From Locusta migratoria (taxonomy: Eukaryota; Arthropoda; Insecta; Orthoptera; Acrididae): DNA of 64,000 bases. The stretch is from the NCBI GenBank assembly GCA_026315105.1, contig CM048755.1, forward strand, positions 763,301,301 to 763,365,300, given 5' to 3'. The translations under genes and the position numbers were made by a program. Of this stretch, positions 11,122-21,800 are shown in pieces. Positions within the stretch are counted from its first letter, which is position 1, and each line of letters starts with the position of its first letter. The notes under the pieces were generated by a model, which worked only from the letters and a program-made list of their open reading frames with translations, did no database searches and had not been told where the DNA came from.

Positions 11122-12501
11122 ACTGGCACTTCTTCTGGTTTGTACTGGTCCGCGTCTTCGTAACCTACCCGGGGAGTGGCTGTAATTGTAGATAGGGTAA
11201 ATTTTCCCTACGTGGTTTTGGTCCACCCACGGTGTATTTGTGACAGTCTTCTAGCTACAAGGGTTTGCCCCCTTTTTCCTTGTGGATCACCTGGTACATG
11301 GTTGTTGTTGAGCCATTGCTGTTCTGAACATTGGTGACACCCAGACGGACAACATTGTACAACTTTTATTGGTTTGTGTTATTTTAAATTGTCCTTGTAA
11401 CACCTGTAAAGAAAATTGTGTTTGTTACGAAAGCCAGATGACCAAAATTATCAAACTTTGAATATGTGATTTTTTTAATTTCTATAAAAACCTGTCAAAT
11501 GAGTACTGCTGTCGAGTGCCCGTTATTAGAGCTTCGAACATCAATAAGTTAAGATTGATAGCTTGTGATCACTTTTTCTGATAATCAGGTGGCCTATATT
11601 GTTAAATTTCGAATTATTTGCTAAAGTTCCCACGGAGCTGACCTATGTGAAATTGGTACTCTCGTCTGGTACATGTAACCGCGTTATTTTCCCATCTTGC
11701 TCCAGTTTTATAGTCTCGGCCACCAATAAATTGATTTTATAACTTGTTGTTACTTCTTGTCGGCCTGTCTACCGGCCTCCAGTTTAAAATTGCTGTTTAT
11801 TGCTAAGACTACCCTAGTTGGTAATAAGTTGTGTAGGAAACTGGTCTAACGTGGCATACTACGTAATAAAAAAAGGGGGAAATTATTATTTTATGTTCCC
11901 TGCTGTGTAAGTTCACATTTGGGCGGATTATGTGGTTAACCATTTGTGATAAAATTTCTATAATTGCTGCCACAGTTATTTCTTATACACTGTTCTCACT
12001 TCACTGTACTTTAAAATCAGTGCAGTTGGACAAGTCCATGTTGGCCGTACATGTTAACTGTCACCTGTTTGAAACGGCGACATATCATGATGTCATCTAG
12101 TGACGTTTAGAGTTGCATTTATATCCTTGATATTACCCAGCTTCCTTCGGCACGAAGTTGATAAATTATCACCGCCTAATTTAAGCAATTGTAGTATGCT
12201 TGTTTATTTATTGTGCACGTATATGAGTTGTTTTATTTCTAGAGTTGATGGTTGTTCTACTGACTTTGTTGAATAGTGGAACGATTAACATTAAAATAAT
12301 TGTTCATCCCACAAGCTCTGACTGTCTTGGTTAGCCCGCGCAGTCCTTCCATGGTTAGTCAATAATTATTGTTGCTATCTATTAACTATTATACTGTATA
12401 GTTCCCACTATCTATACCTCCTCGTTTGAAAATGTTATGTCGCGTGAATGGCATTCAGCAGATCGCCACCACACCTTTTCACCCTCCGTCCAAAGGTGAA
12501 G
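11122..12501. other. Unclassified AT-rich stretch
   Basis: No ORF, RNA gene or element signature that I can support. It could be non-coding flank or eroded LTR-element interior. Confidence 0.3.
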
Positions 12502-12512
12502 CATAAGGTTTC

Positions 12513-12713
12513 AAAAATATTCAAATGTTTGTATAGCTTATGGGACTTAACTATGGGGTCATCACTCCCTGAACTTACAAACTACTTATGAACTAACTTA
12601 GACTAAGGACGGCACAAATATCCATGCCCGAGGGGAGATTCGAACCCCCGAACATAGTGGTCGTACAGACCGTGACTGGAGAGCCTCAGTCCCCTCGGCC
12701 ACCGCGGCTGGCT
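12513..12713 (-). mobile_element. tRNA-derived SINE, family 1, minus orientation
   Basis: Reverse complement of the family-1 consensus: the tail CAAATGTTTGTATAGC is at the left, and box B (GGATTCGAA-type on the minus strand) is near 12640. The flanks CATAAGGTTTC (12502-12512) and CATAAATTTTC (12714-12724) look like an 11-bp target duplication with two mismatches. Confidence 0.88.
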
Positions 12714-12724
12714 CATAAATTTTC

Positions 12725-13651
12725 GTTTGAACATTAAAGTCTCACATGGAAAAGATTAAAGGTCAGCACTCCAGGCATCAAGCTCTTCAAATTTTCCTGT
12801 CAACGCATTGGTGCATGCCACGTGACGGCCCTCCTCCTGCCGAGATGCTACACGGCCGCTGTCATCGCACTCTCCTTCACCTCCTGCAGCCTCCGCACGT
12901 GCTCGGTCGAAATATGTACGTTGTACGTTATTCCACAGGGTCGGAGCTGCAGCGCCACGAAACCAGTTGCGCCTGCGCAAGCCGCACGATCCTGTCTCTG
13001 GTTTCTTGATTCCAGACCCATTTCACCGCCAGAGACCACAGCGACATCGCTCACCTACGGGCCCAACGTCCCCGGACTACGAGTTCGTAACCATGGAGGT
13101 CGACACGCCTCCGTTGCCGCCGCAGCTGCCTGCGTCACCGAGAGGGGTCCGGGACCGCGTGCGTACCCGCCCCACCCCCCCCCCCAACCGCGGCCATGCA
13201 CCACAGAAGTAGATGGCACGCTCTCTCTGGGCGTTGGTGTGCGTCCTTCTCACCGTTTTGGTGAGTTTTCCGGGGGATCGCAAGGTGGTGTACCGGGGCG
13301 CCGACGGCGTCTTGATCCCAGCCTCTGCTACGACGCCCGTCCCACCAGTAACGCCCCCGCCCAGGCCCTCCTCCCAGTGCCACCGCCGTGGCCCTCAGCC
13401 CTACGCCACGACGGCGTGGCGTGCGGCGTTTTTTGGCGTTGGGGGGGGGGGGGGGCGGGAAGGCGTCGCACAAGTCTGAAGTGCGCCTTCTAAACGTGGT
13501 GCGGCCGAGTTATAACGTCGCCGGTGTCACGGAGCGAGAAGCTTCCTCGATGCACTGTTAGACTGCCGACTGTCGCCGCACACGGCCGTATACCCGACAG
13601 TTGGAGCCACACAAACAACCGGGCTCAATATACCACAATTACTGACATCGG
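12725..13651. other. GC-rich, CpG-rich block without supported gene
   Basis: From about 12800 to 13560 the base composition jumps to GC-rich with many CpGs, Pro/Arg-rich frames in several directions and a G run of about 15 near 13440. The long overlapping open frames are explained by low stop-codon density, not by conserved protein content. It may be a CpG-island-like segment or the 5' region of the transposon that follows. Confidence 0.4.
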
Positions 13652-14906
13652 ATGACGATGGCATACACGAAAAACGAGTACGTTGACATGTTGCTGATGC
13701 TCGGCGAGTGCCGACACGATGCCACTGAAGCAGCCACGGCGTATGCCGTAAGATATCCTAGGCGAAGAGTCCCGGCAGCCATTACGTTCTTACGTGCCAA
13801 ACAACGACTTCGGGAAACAGGAAGCTTGGTAATGTGCCGCAGTAACAGACGAAGACCTGCAAGAAGTGAGGAGACGGAGGTGTTGGTTTTAGTTGCACTA
13901 CACCACGATCCTCATGTCAGCTTACGAGCCGTTGCTGCAGTCGCTGGTGTCAGTCTCATATCTGTGTGGAGTACAGTACACGGCCACAGGTTTCACCCGT
14001 ACCGCCTGTCACTGACCCAGGAGCTGCATGGGAACGATTTCTGTGCAAGTGACATTCCATGAGTAGGCCATGCGTAATTTCACGCTGGAGTCTTTACAAA
14101 GTGTTATGTTCTCTGATGAGTCCACGTTCACAAATTATGGTTCACTGAATCGCCATAACATGCCACAGACAATCCTCGGTGGGTACGAACTGTCGACCGT
14201 CATCGTAAGTGATCTATTAACGTGTGGTGTGGAATCCTTGGGGATGAAATCATCAGTCCACACTACTTCCCAGGTACACTGACAGTTGAGGTATATCGCG
14301 CTTTTATAGCCGATAGTTTGGGTGGTCTCCTTGAACATGTGTGTCTACACACGAGAGTCCATATGCGGATGCAGCACGATGGTCACCCAGCCCATTCTGC
14401 GCGTGCTGTTGTGGAAGAACTAAACAACAGGTTTGCAGGAAGATGGTTGGGGCGCCATGGTCCTCATTCATGGCCCGCAAGGTCGCCTGATTTAACACCA
14501 CTAGATTTCTTTTTGTGGGGATATCTAAAGGATCGTGTTTATGTCACTGAGCCCACATCCCCAGATGATCTAAAACGGCGCATCGAGGACGCATGGCCGG
14601 CCGCGGTGGCCGAGGGGACTGCGGCGCTTCAGTCACGGTCTGCACGGTCACTACGGTCGGGGGTTCGAATCCCCCCTCGGGCATGGATATTTGTGCCGTC
14701 CTTAGTTGTAGGTAGTTCATAAGTAGTTTGTAAGTTTAGGGACTGATGACCCCGTAGTTAAGTCCCTTAAGCTTAACAAACATTTGAACATTTTCGAGGA
14801 CGCATGTCGCTCCGTGACACCGGCGAAGTTATATCGCGTCCGCAGATCCTTTCGACGGCGCATTGCATTATGCATTGAGGAACATGGACACACATTTGAA
14901 CATATT
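13652..14906 (+). pseudogene. DD41D mariner-like transposase, split by a SINE
   Basis: The N-terminus reads YTKNEYVDMLLMLGECRHDA, an HTH-type region of insect mariner-like transposases. The catalytic domain has VMFSDESTFTNYG (first Asp, about 14104-14142), MQHDGHPAHSAR (second Asp, about 14368-14404) and WPARSPDLTPLDFFLWGYL (third Asp). There are 41 residues between the second and third Asp, the DD41D signature. A SINE lies at 14596-14793 and the C-terminus resumes after it, ending near GHTFEHIL at about 14886-14906. Frame shifts near 14040 and 14168 and in-frame stops near 14065 and 14210 make it a pseudogene. Confidence 0.82.
14596..14793 (+). mobile_element. tRNA-derived SINE, family 1, inside the mariner-like transposase
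   Basis: Flanked by TCGAGGACGCATG at 14583-14595 and 14794-14806 (13 bp). Canonical box B GGTTCGAATCC near 14662. The intact target duplication and clean body suggest a younger event than the decay of the host transposase. Confidence 0.95.
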
Positions 14907-14998
14907 TTATTCTGATGTTGGTTTCAATTTAAATTGTGTGCGATATTTTGCTGTCTCGATTACATCCTTAAAGTTTGCATTGCCTTTACTTACAGCGA

Positions 14999-15068
14999 GG
15001 GACCATGAGGATGCCATAATGGGAAAAATTCATTCTTATTGCCCTCTATTATGGTACGTGGTCCCTTC
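14999..15068. repeat. Imperfect inverted repeat (hairpin)
   Basis: AGGGACCATGAGGATGCCATAATGGG at the left pairs imperfectly with the right arm CCCTCTATTATGGTACGTGGTCCCT about 20 bases later. It lies at the end of the antisense Tc1-like pseudogene and might be a small MITE-like or terminal structure. No function assigned. Confidence 0.5.
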
Positions 15069-16035
15069 TGACAACCAGAAAAATTGCCCACCTGTGTGTC
15101 ATGTACAGTATGAAGTTATCGATCATCTCGTAAGGGATATTTTGACATTTTCCCATAAATACAGTTTCCAGCTCTGCAAATGTTGTGGAGTGCAAATGTC
15201 AAGTGCATCCTGGACGTATTCATTCGGTTGTATGTCAGGTAAACAAGCTGGCCAATCCATTTATAGAATTCCCTCAGCTTCAAGCATTTTGTCCACAGAA
15301 GTAACCCATTTTCTATGGCACCAGCATAGGACACAAAAAAAAGTCGAAGGAGCTCGTCTCTGTACCCTTGAGGAGTCAGTGCTCTATTATGAACGACACA
15401 TCCGCCAGTACTGAGTCCTACGCACACTATTCGTACACCATCATCATATGGTGATGGGTTTTGCACATAAGTGGGTTTCTACATCTACATACTTACTCCG
15501 CAATCCACCCAAGGTTATGTGGCAGAAGGTATTCAGTAGCACTACTGGTTACTTGCTTTCCTGTTCCACTGCAGTATAGAGGGTAAATTGAATGCTGGAG
15601 TGTTTAGAGTTCCACGTTCTATCCAGATGAGGAAACGATGATAGCCCGGCTGAACACAAAATGTTGACTTTGTTACGACTACAATCCTGATATTCCTACA
15701 TCCAGTATCTCAGGGCTAATGGTGTCGTGGTTTCAACGGAACACACACGATAGGCCTCCATGCGTAGAGGCCACATTCCTGAAGGCGAAATCGGACTGTT
15801 TGTGTTGATATTGCCCATCCTGTTGATGCCTGGATGGAACCTTGCAGCTGACCTGCATTCAGCCTATATCGACGGACGTTAACTGGAAATAACCGTCGTC
15901 TCTTGCTCATGTTACCCATGGCCGACCTCTGTTTAATGGTTACTGTTTTCTGAAATATTGTCCATGTCCTGTTAATTAAGCTTTGTGACACCTTAAGAGC
16001 TGCAGCTACCTCCTTATGCGATGCGTCTGTCACTC
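15069..16035 (-). pseudogene. Tc1-like transposase relic, minus strand
   Basis: From 16033 leftward the minus strand gives an N-terminal HTH (KEVAAALKVSQSLINRTW), then RRYRLNAGQLQGSIQAST and STQTVRFRLQECGLYAWRP, as in Tc1 Paired-like domains. Further left come ALTPQGYRDELLR and SYAGAIENG (about 15320-15390) and a WPA-LPD-like block near 15240-15275. The reading is broken by stops, frame changes and an inserted LINE tail at about 15477-15580. Confidence 0.7.
15477..15580 (-). mobile_element. Short LINE 3'-end fragment (CR1/L2-like), minus orientation
   Basis: TTCTACATCTACATACTTACTCCGCAATCC resembles the 3' end of the LINE at 56829-60840, whose plus-strand edge reads CTACATCTACATCTATACTC followed by CACAATCCACTG. 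Only about 100 bp remain, typical of extreme 5' truncation. Confidence 0.6.
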
Positions 16036-16828
16036 TTCCGACCTTCTTACAGCTCTAAATGCCATAGCTTCAGATGATTCACATTGTTGTTGCATTGAAT
16101 TACCTGCTCACTATACTACATGAACCCAACTTCTTGTGTAATTCATTTGGTAGAGTAATCACAAGTGAACACCAACGCCCTCTGCAGAAAATTTCTGTGA
16201 TATACCCCAATATCGGTTGTCTTAACTTTTTAGAACCGACAGATACATGTCGGACCATTTTAGTTCATTCTGCCGACGACAACACTTCGGAATCTAAATA
16301 TACCAACTGTTGCCATTACTGTTTTGACTAATTTAGTAGGCATTCTAAGTCGGGATATATGATATAGGGACAATATTCCTGGTGGTGGATGTTCTTAAAC
16401 ACCAAAACATTTTATTGTCAGTGCGCACATGAACCAGTTCATGACTCACGCAGTCAAAGAAATGTCACTCTAGATTCCTTCCCTTAGTGAAGGTGTTGAG
16501 ACTGTATGGCAATAATCCCTTGTAGCATTATATTTTACCTCTGTGGCAGAGAATAGGTGGGACATGTTTTGAGAAAACGTATTATTAATTATCGCCCTTC
16601 TCAAACAGCATTAAATCTACATGTGAGCATCGCTGACCAGTGTGTTTAGAAAAGTAAAGTTGTCCAACTACTATGAGGCAACTAGTCGAAAATATTTGCA
16701 TTTAGAGCAGATGAGTTCCGACGTTTCAGAGTGAATAGATATGACATCACATGACATTTAGAGAATTAAAAATGAATTACACACACTTGCGTTTCTTTAT
16801 TTTATCTGAAACGGAATTATTACATTAT
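16036..16828. other. Unclassified stretch
   Basis: No protein family or RNA gene recognised. AT-rich and moderately repetitive. Confidence 0.3.
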
Positions 16829-16839
16829 TTTCCTTCTAC

Positions 16840-16968
16840 CCACCCCCATGAACCACAGACATTGCCGAGGTGGGGTGGCTTCCGTGCCTCAACGATGCAG
16901 ATAGCCGTACCGTAGGTGCAACCACAGCGGAGGGGTATCTGTGGAGAGGCCAGACAAACGTGTGGTTC
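16840..16968 (+). ncRNA. Candidate HDV-like self-cleaving ribozyme at RTE 5' end (copy A)
   Basis: The first seven bases CCACCCC (16840-16846) pair perfectly with GGGGTGG (16872-16878), matching the P1 geometry of HDV ribozymes, with strand 2 near nt 33-39. GAACCACA (16850-16857) pairs with TGTGGTTC (16961-16968) as P2. GCCTC/GAGGC (16886-16890, 16946-16950) and CAGATA/TATCTG (16898-16903, 16936-16941) form a long P4-like arm between. A C at 16951 directly follows the arm, where the catalytic C of J4/2 would lie. HDV-like ribozymes are known at 5' ends of several RTE elements. The P3 helix is unclear and the J4/2 joint is long, so this remains a structural hypothesis. Confidence 0.4.
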
Positions 16969-17053
16969 CTGAAGAGGGGCAGCAGCCTTTTCAGTAGTTA
17001 CAGGGGCAACAGTCTGGATGATTGACTGAGCTGGCCTTGTAACATCAGCTAAT

Positions 17054-18872
17054 GTGGCTTTGCCACACAGCTACTGCGAACGGCTGAAAGCAAGGGGAAA
17101 CTACAGCCGTTACTTTTCCCGAGGACATGCAGCTATACTGTATGAACATATGATGATGGCATCCTCTCGGGTAAAATATTCCGGAGGTAAAATAGTCCCC
17201 CATTCGGATCTCCGGGCGGGGACTACTCAGGAGGATGTTGTCATCAGGAAAGACAATACTGGCATTCTACGGATCGGAGCGTGGAATGTTAGATCCCTTA
17301 ATCGGGTAGGAAAATTAGAAAATTTAAAAAGGGAAATGGATAGGTTGAAGTTAGATATAGTGGGGATTAGTGAAGTTCGGTGGCAGGATGAACAGGATTT
17401 CTGGTCATGTGAGTACAGGATTATAAATACAAAATCAGTTGGGGGTATCACAGGAGTAGGACTGATAATGAATAAGAAAATAGGAATGCGGGTAAACTAC
17501 TATGAGCAGCACAGTGATCGCATTATCATTGTCAAGATAGATACGAAGCCAACACCGACAACAGTAGTACAGGTTTATATGCCAACTAGCTCTGCCGATG
17601 ATGAGGAGATCGAAGAAATATATGAGGAGCTAGAGGAAATTATTCAGACAGTTAAGGGAGAGGAAAACTTAATTGTGATGGGAGACTGGAATTCGGTAGT
17701 AGGAAAAGGAAGAGAAGGAAAAATAGTAGGTGAATATGGACTGGGCAGGAGGAATGAAAGAGGAAGTCGCCTGGCAGAATTTTGCACGGAACATGATTTA
17801 ATCGTAACAAACACGTGGTTTAAGAATCACAAAAGAAGGTTGTATACGTGGAAGAGACCAGGAGACACAGGAAGGTATCAGATAGATTTTATAATGGCAA
17901 GACATAGATTCCGGAACCAGGTCCTAAACTGCAAGACATACCCAGGGGCAGATATAGACTCTGACCATAACTTCTTAGTCATGAACTGTAGGCTGAAACT
18001 GAAAAAACTGCAGAAAGGTTGGAAAATAAGGAGATGGGACTTAGATAAATTGAAGGATAGTGAAGTTCTGGAGAAATTCAGAGGGAGATTTAGGCAACAA
18101 TTGACAGAAACAGGGGGAAATAAAACAGTAGAAGAGGAATAGGTAGCATTGAGAGACGAAATAGTGAAGGCAGCAGAGGACAAAATAGGTAGGAAGGCAA
18201 GACCAACAAAAAATCCTTGGATATCACAGGAAATACTAAATTTAATAGATGAAAGGAGAAAATATAAAAATGCAGTAAATGAAACAGGCAAAATGGAGTA
18301 CAGACGACTAAAAAATGAGATTGACAGGAAGTGCAAAATGGCTAAGCAGGAGTGGCTAGAAGCCAAATGCAAATCCGTAGAAGAATGTATAAGAAAGGGA
18401 AAAGTAAATACCGCCTACAGGAAAATAAAGGAGACGTTTGGGGGCAGGAAAGGCAGCTCTACGAATATCAAGAACTCGGATGGGAAACCAGTTCTCAGCA
18501 AAGAAGGGAAAGCTGAAAGGTGGAAAGAGTACATAGAGCAGCTCTACAAAGGAAATGAACTTAGAGACGATGTTGTAGGAAGGGAAGAGGAAGTAGATGA
18601 AGACGAAATAGGAGATACTATACTGAGAGATGAATTTGACAGAGCCTTGAAAGACCTAGCTCGGAACAAGGCACCAGGAGTAGATGACATACCCGCAGAG
18701 CTATTAAAGTCTCTGGGAAAGCCAGCCATGACAAGACTATTTGAACAGGTGTGTAGGATGTATGAGACAGGCGAAATACCCTCAGACTTTAAGAAAAATG
18801 TAATAATCCCCATTCCAAACAAATCAGGCGCAGACAGGTGTGAAAATTACAGAACCATCAGTTTGATAAGTT
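17054..18872 (+). pseudogene. RTE copy A ORF, 5' part (endonuclease and RT start)
   Basis: ATG at 17054 begins the same protein as copy B. Apurinic-like endonuclease motifs are present: AWNVRSLNR, GISEVRW, MGDWNSVVG and DSDHNF. A TAG stop at 18140-18142 (VEEE-stop, where copy B has VEEEW) breaks the ORF, and the frame stays open on both sides. RT fingers follow (RNKAPGVDDIPAELLK near 18665-18710; NYRTISLIS near 18845-18870), where copy B inserts. About five substitutions in the first 110 residues versus copy B show that the copies are close but distinct. Confidence 0.9.
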
Positions 18873-21800
18873 GTTGTTGTTTGTTGTGGTCTTCAGTCCG
18901 GAGACTGGTTTGATGCAGCTCTCCACAATACCCTATCCTGAGCAAGCCTCTTCATCTCCACATAAGAACGACAACCTACATCTGTCTGAATCTGCTTACT
19001 GTATCCATCTCTTGGTCTTCCCCTGCGATTTTTTCCCCACACACTTCCCTCCAATGCTAAATTAACAATTCCTTGATGTCTAAGAATGTGTCCTACCAAT
19101 CTATCCCTTCTTTTAGTCAAGGTATGCCAGAAATTCCTTTTCTCCCCAATTCTGTTCAGTACCTCCTCATTAGTTACGCGATCCACCCACCTAATCTTCA
19201 GCATTCTTCTGTAGCACCATATTTCAAAAGCCTCAATCCTCTTCCTGTCCGCACTGTTTATCGTCCATGTCTCACTCCCATACAAGGCAACACTCCATAC
19301 AAATGCCCTCAGAAAGGACTTCCTTAGGCCTAAATCAATATTCGATGTTAACAAATTTCTCTTTTTCAAAAACGCTTTTCTACCCATTGCCATTCTGCAT
19401 TTTATATCCTCTGTACTGCGCCCATCATTTGTTATTTTACTGCCCAAGTAACAAAACTCATCTACCTCCTTTATTGCTTCGTTTCCCAATCTAATTCCTT
19501 CAGCATCACCTGATTTTCTTAAACTGCACTCCATTACCCTAGTTTTGCTCTTGTTAATGTTCATCTTATATGCACCTTTCAGCACACTGTCCATTCCATT
19601 CAATTGCTCTTCCAGGTCCTTTGCTGTATCTGACAGAATTACTATGTCATCGGCAAAACGCAATGTTTTTAATTCTTCCCCCTGAACTTTTATTCCTTCA
19701 CCAAATTTCTCCTTGCTTTCCTTTATAGCTTGTTCAATGTACAAATTGAATAACATTGGAGAAAGGCTACAACCCTGTCTCACTCCCTTCCCAACCACTG
19801 CATCCCTTTCATGCCCTTCAACTCTGACAACCGCTGTCTGGTTTTTGTACAAGTTGTAAATAACCTTACGCTCCCTATAATTTACTCCTGCTTTTTTCAG
19901 AACTTTAAAGAGTTTATTCCAATCAACATTGTCAAAAGCCTTCTCCAAATCTACAAAAGCTAGAAATGTAGATTTGCCTTTTCTTAATCTATCTTCTAGG
20001 ATAAGCCGTAAAGTGAGTATTACCTCCCGTGTTCCTACATTTCTCCTGAACCCAAACTGATCTTCCCCGAGGTCGGCTTCTACCAGCTTTTCCATCTTTC
20101 TGTATATAATTCGCGTTAATATTTTGCAACCATGACTTATTAAACTGATGGTTCTGTAGTTTTCACACCTGTCTGCACCTGCTTTCTTAGGGATGGGGAT
20201 TATTACATTTTTCTTAAAGTCTGAGGGTACTTCACCTGTCTCATACATCTTACACACCAGGTGAAACAATTTTGTCATGGCTGGTTCTCCCAGAGACTTC
20301 AGTAGCTCTGAGGGAATATCATCTATTCCAGGGGCCTTGTTTCGACTTAGGTCTTTCAGGGCTCTGTCAAATTCTTCTCTCAGTACAGTATCTCCTATTT
20401 CATCTTCATCTACATCCTCTTCCCTTCCTACAATATTGTCTCGAAGTTCATTTCCTTTGTAGAGCCCCTCTATATATTCTTTCCACCTTTCAGCTTTCCC
20501 TTCTTTGCTGAGAACTGGTTTTCCATCAGTGTCCTTGATATTCATAGAGCTGTTTTTCTTATCTCCAAATGTTTCTTTTATTTTCCTGTAGGCTGTATCT
20601 ATTTTTCCCCTATTTATACATTCTTCTACATCCTTGCATTTGCCTTCTAGCCACTCCTGCTTAGCCATTTTGCACTTCCTGACAATCTCATTTCTTAGTC
20701 GTCTGTACTCTATTTTGCCTGTTTCATTTACTGCATTTTTATATTTTCTCCTTTCATCGATTAAACTCAGTATCTGCTGTGATATCCAAGGATTTTTTGT
20801 AGGTCTTTCCTTCCTACCTATTTTGTCCTGTGCTACCTTCACTATTTCATCTCTCAATTTTACCCATTCCTCCTCTACTGTTTTATTTCCCCCCGTTTCT
20901 GTCAATTGTTGCCTAAAGCTCCCTCTGAAATTTTTAAGAACCTCAGGTTCCTTCAATTTATCCAGGTCCCATCTCCTTATTTTCCAACCTTTTTGTAGTT
21001 TCTTTAGTTTCAGCCTACAGTTCATAACCAAAAAGTTATGGTCAGAGTCTATATCTGCCCCTGGGTATGTCTTACACTGTAGAACTTGATTCCGAAATCT
21101 ATTGCTTATCATTATAAAATCTATCTGATATCTTCCGGTGTCTCCTGGTCTCTTCCATGTATACAACCTTCTTTTGTGATTCTTGAACCAGGTGTTTGTT
21201 ATAACTAAATTATGTTCTGTGCAAAATTCTACCAGGCGGCTTCCTCTTTCATTCCTTTTGCCCAGACCATATTCACCTACTATCTTCCCTTCACTTCCTT
21301 GTCCTACTACTGAATTCCAGTCTCCCATAACAATTAAGTTTTCCTCTCCCTTAATTGTTTGAATAATTTCCTTTAGCTCCTCATATATTTCTTCGAATTC
21401 CTCATCATCGGCAGAGCTAGTTGGCATATAAACCTGTACTACTGTTGTCGGTGTTGGCTTCGTATCTATCTTGACAATGATAATGCGATCACTGTGCTGG
21501 TCATAGTAGTTTACCCGCATTCCTATTTTCTTATTCATTATCAATCCTACTCCTGTGATACCCCCAACTGATTTTGTATTTATAATCCTGTACTCACCTG
21601 ACCAGAAATCCTGTTCATCCTGCCACCGAACTTCACTAATCCCCACTACATCTAACTTCAACCTATCCATTTCCCTTTTTAAATTTTCTAATTTTCCTAC
21701 TCGATTAAGGGATCTAACATTCCACGCTCCGACCCGTAGAATGCCAGTATTGTCTTTCCTGATGATCACATCCTCCTGAGTAGTCCCCGCCCGGAGATCC

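Noticed and set aside
12822..13493. 223-aa open frame in the GC-rich block as a host gene
   Set aside because: Open frames exist in several frames on both strands; composition is Pro/Arg-rich low complexity with no conserved domain.
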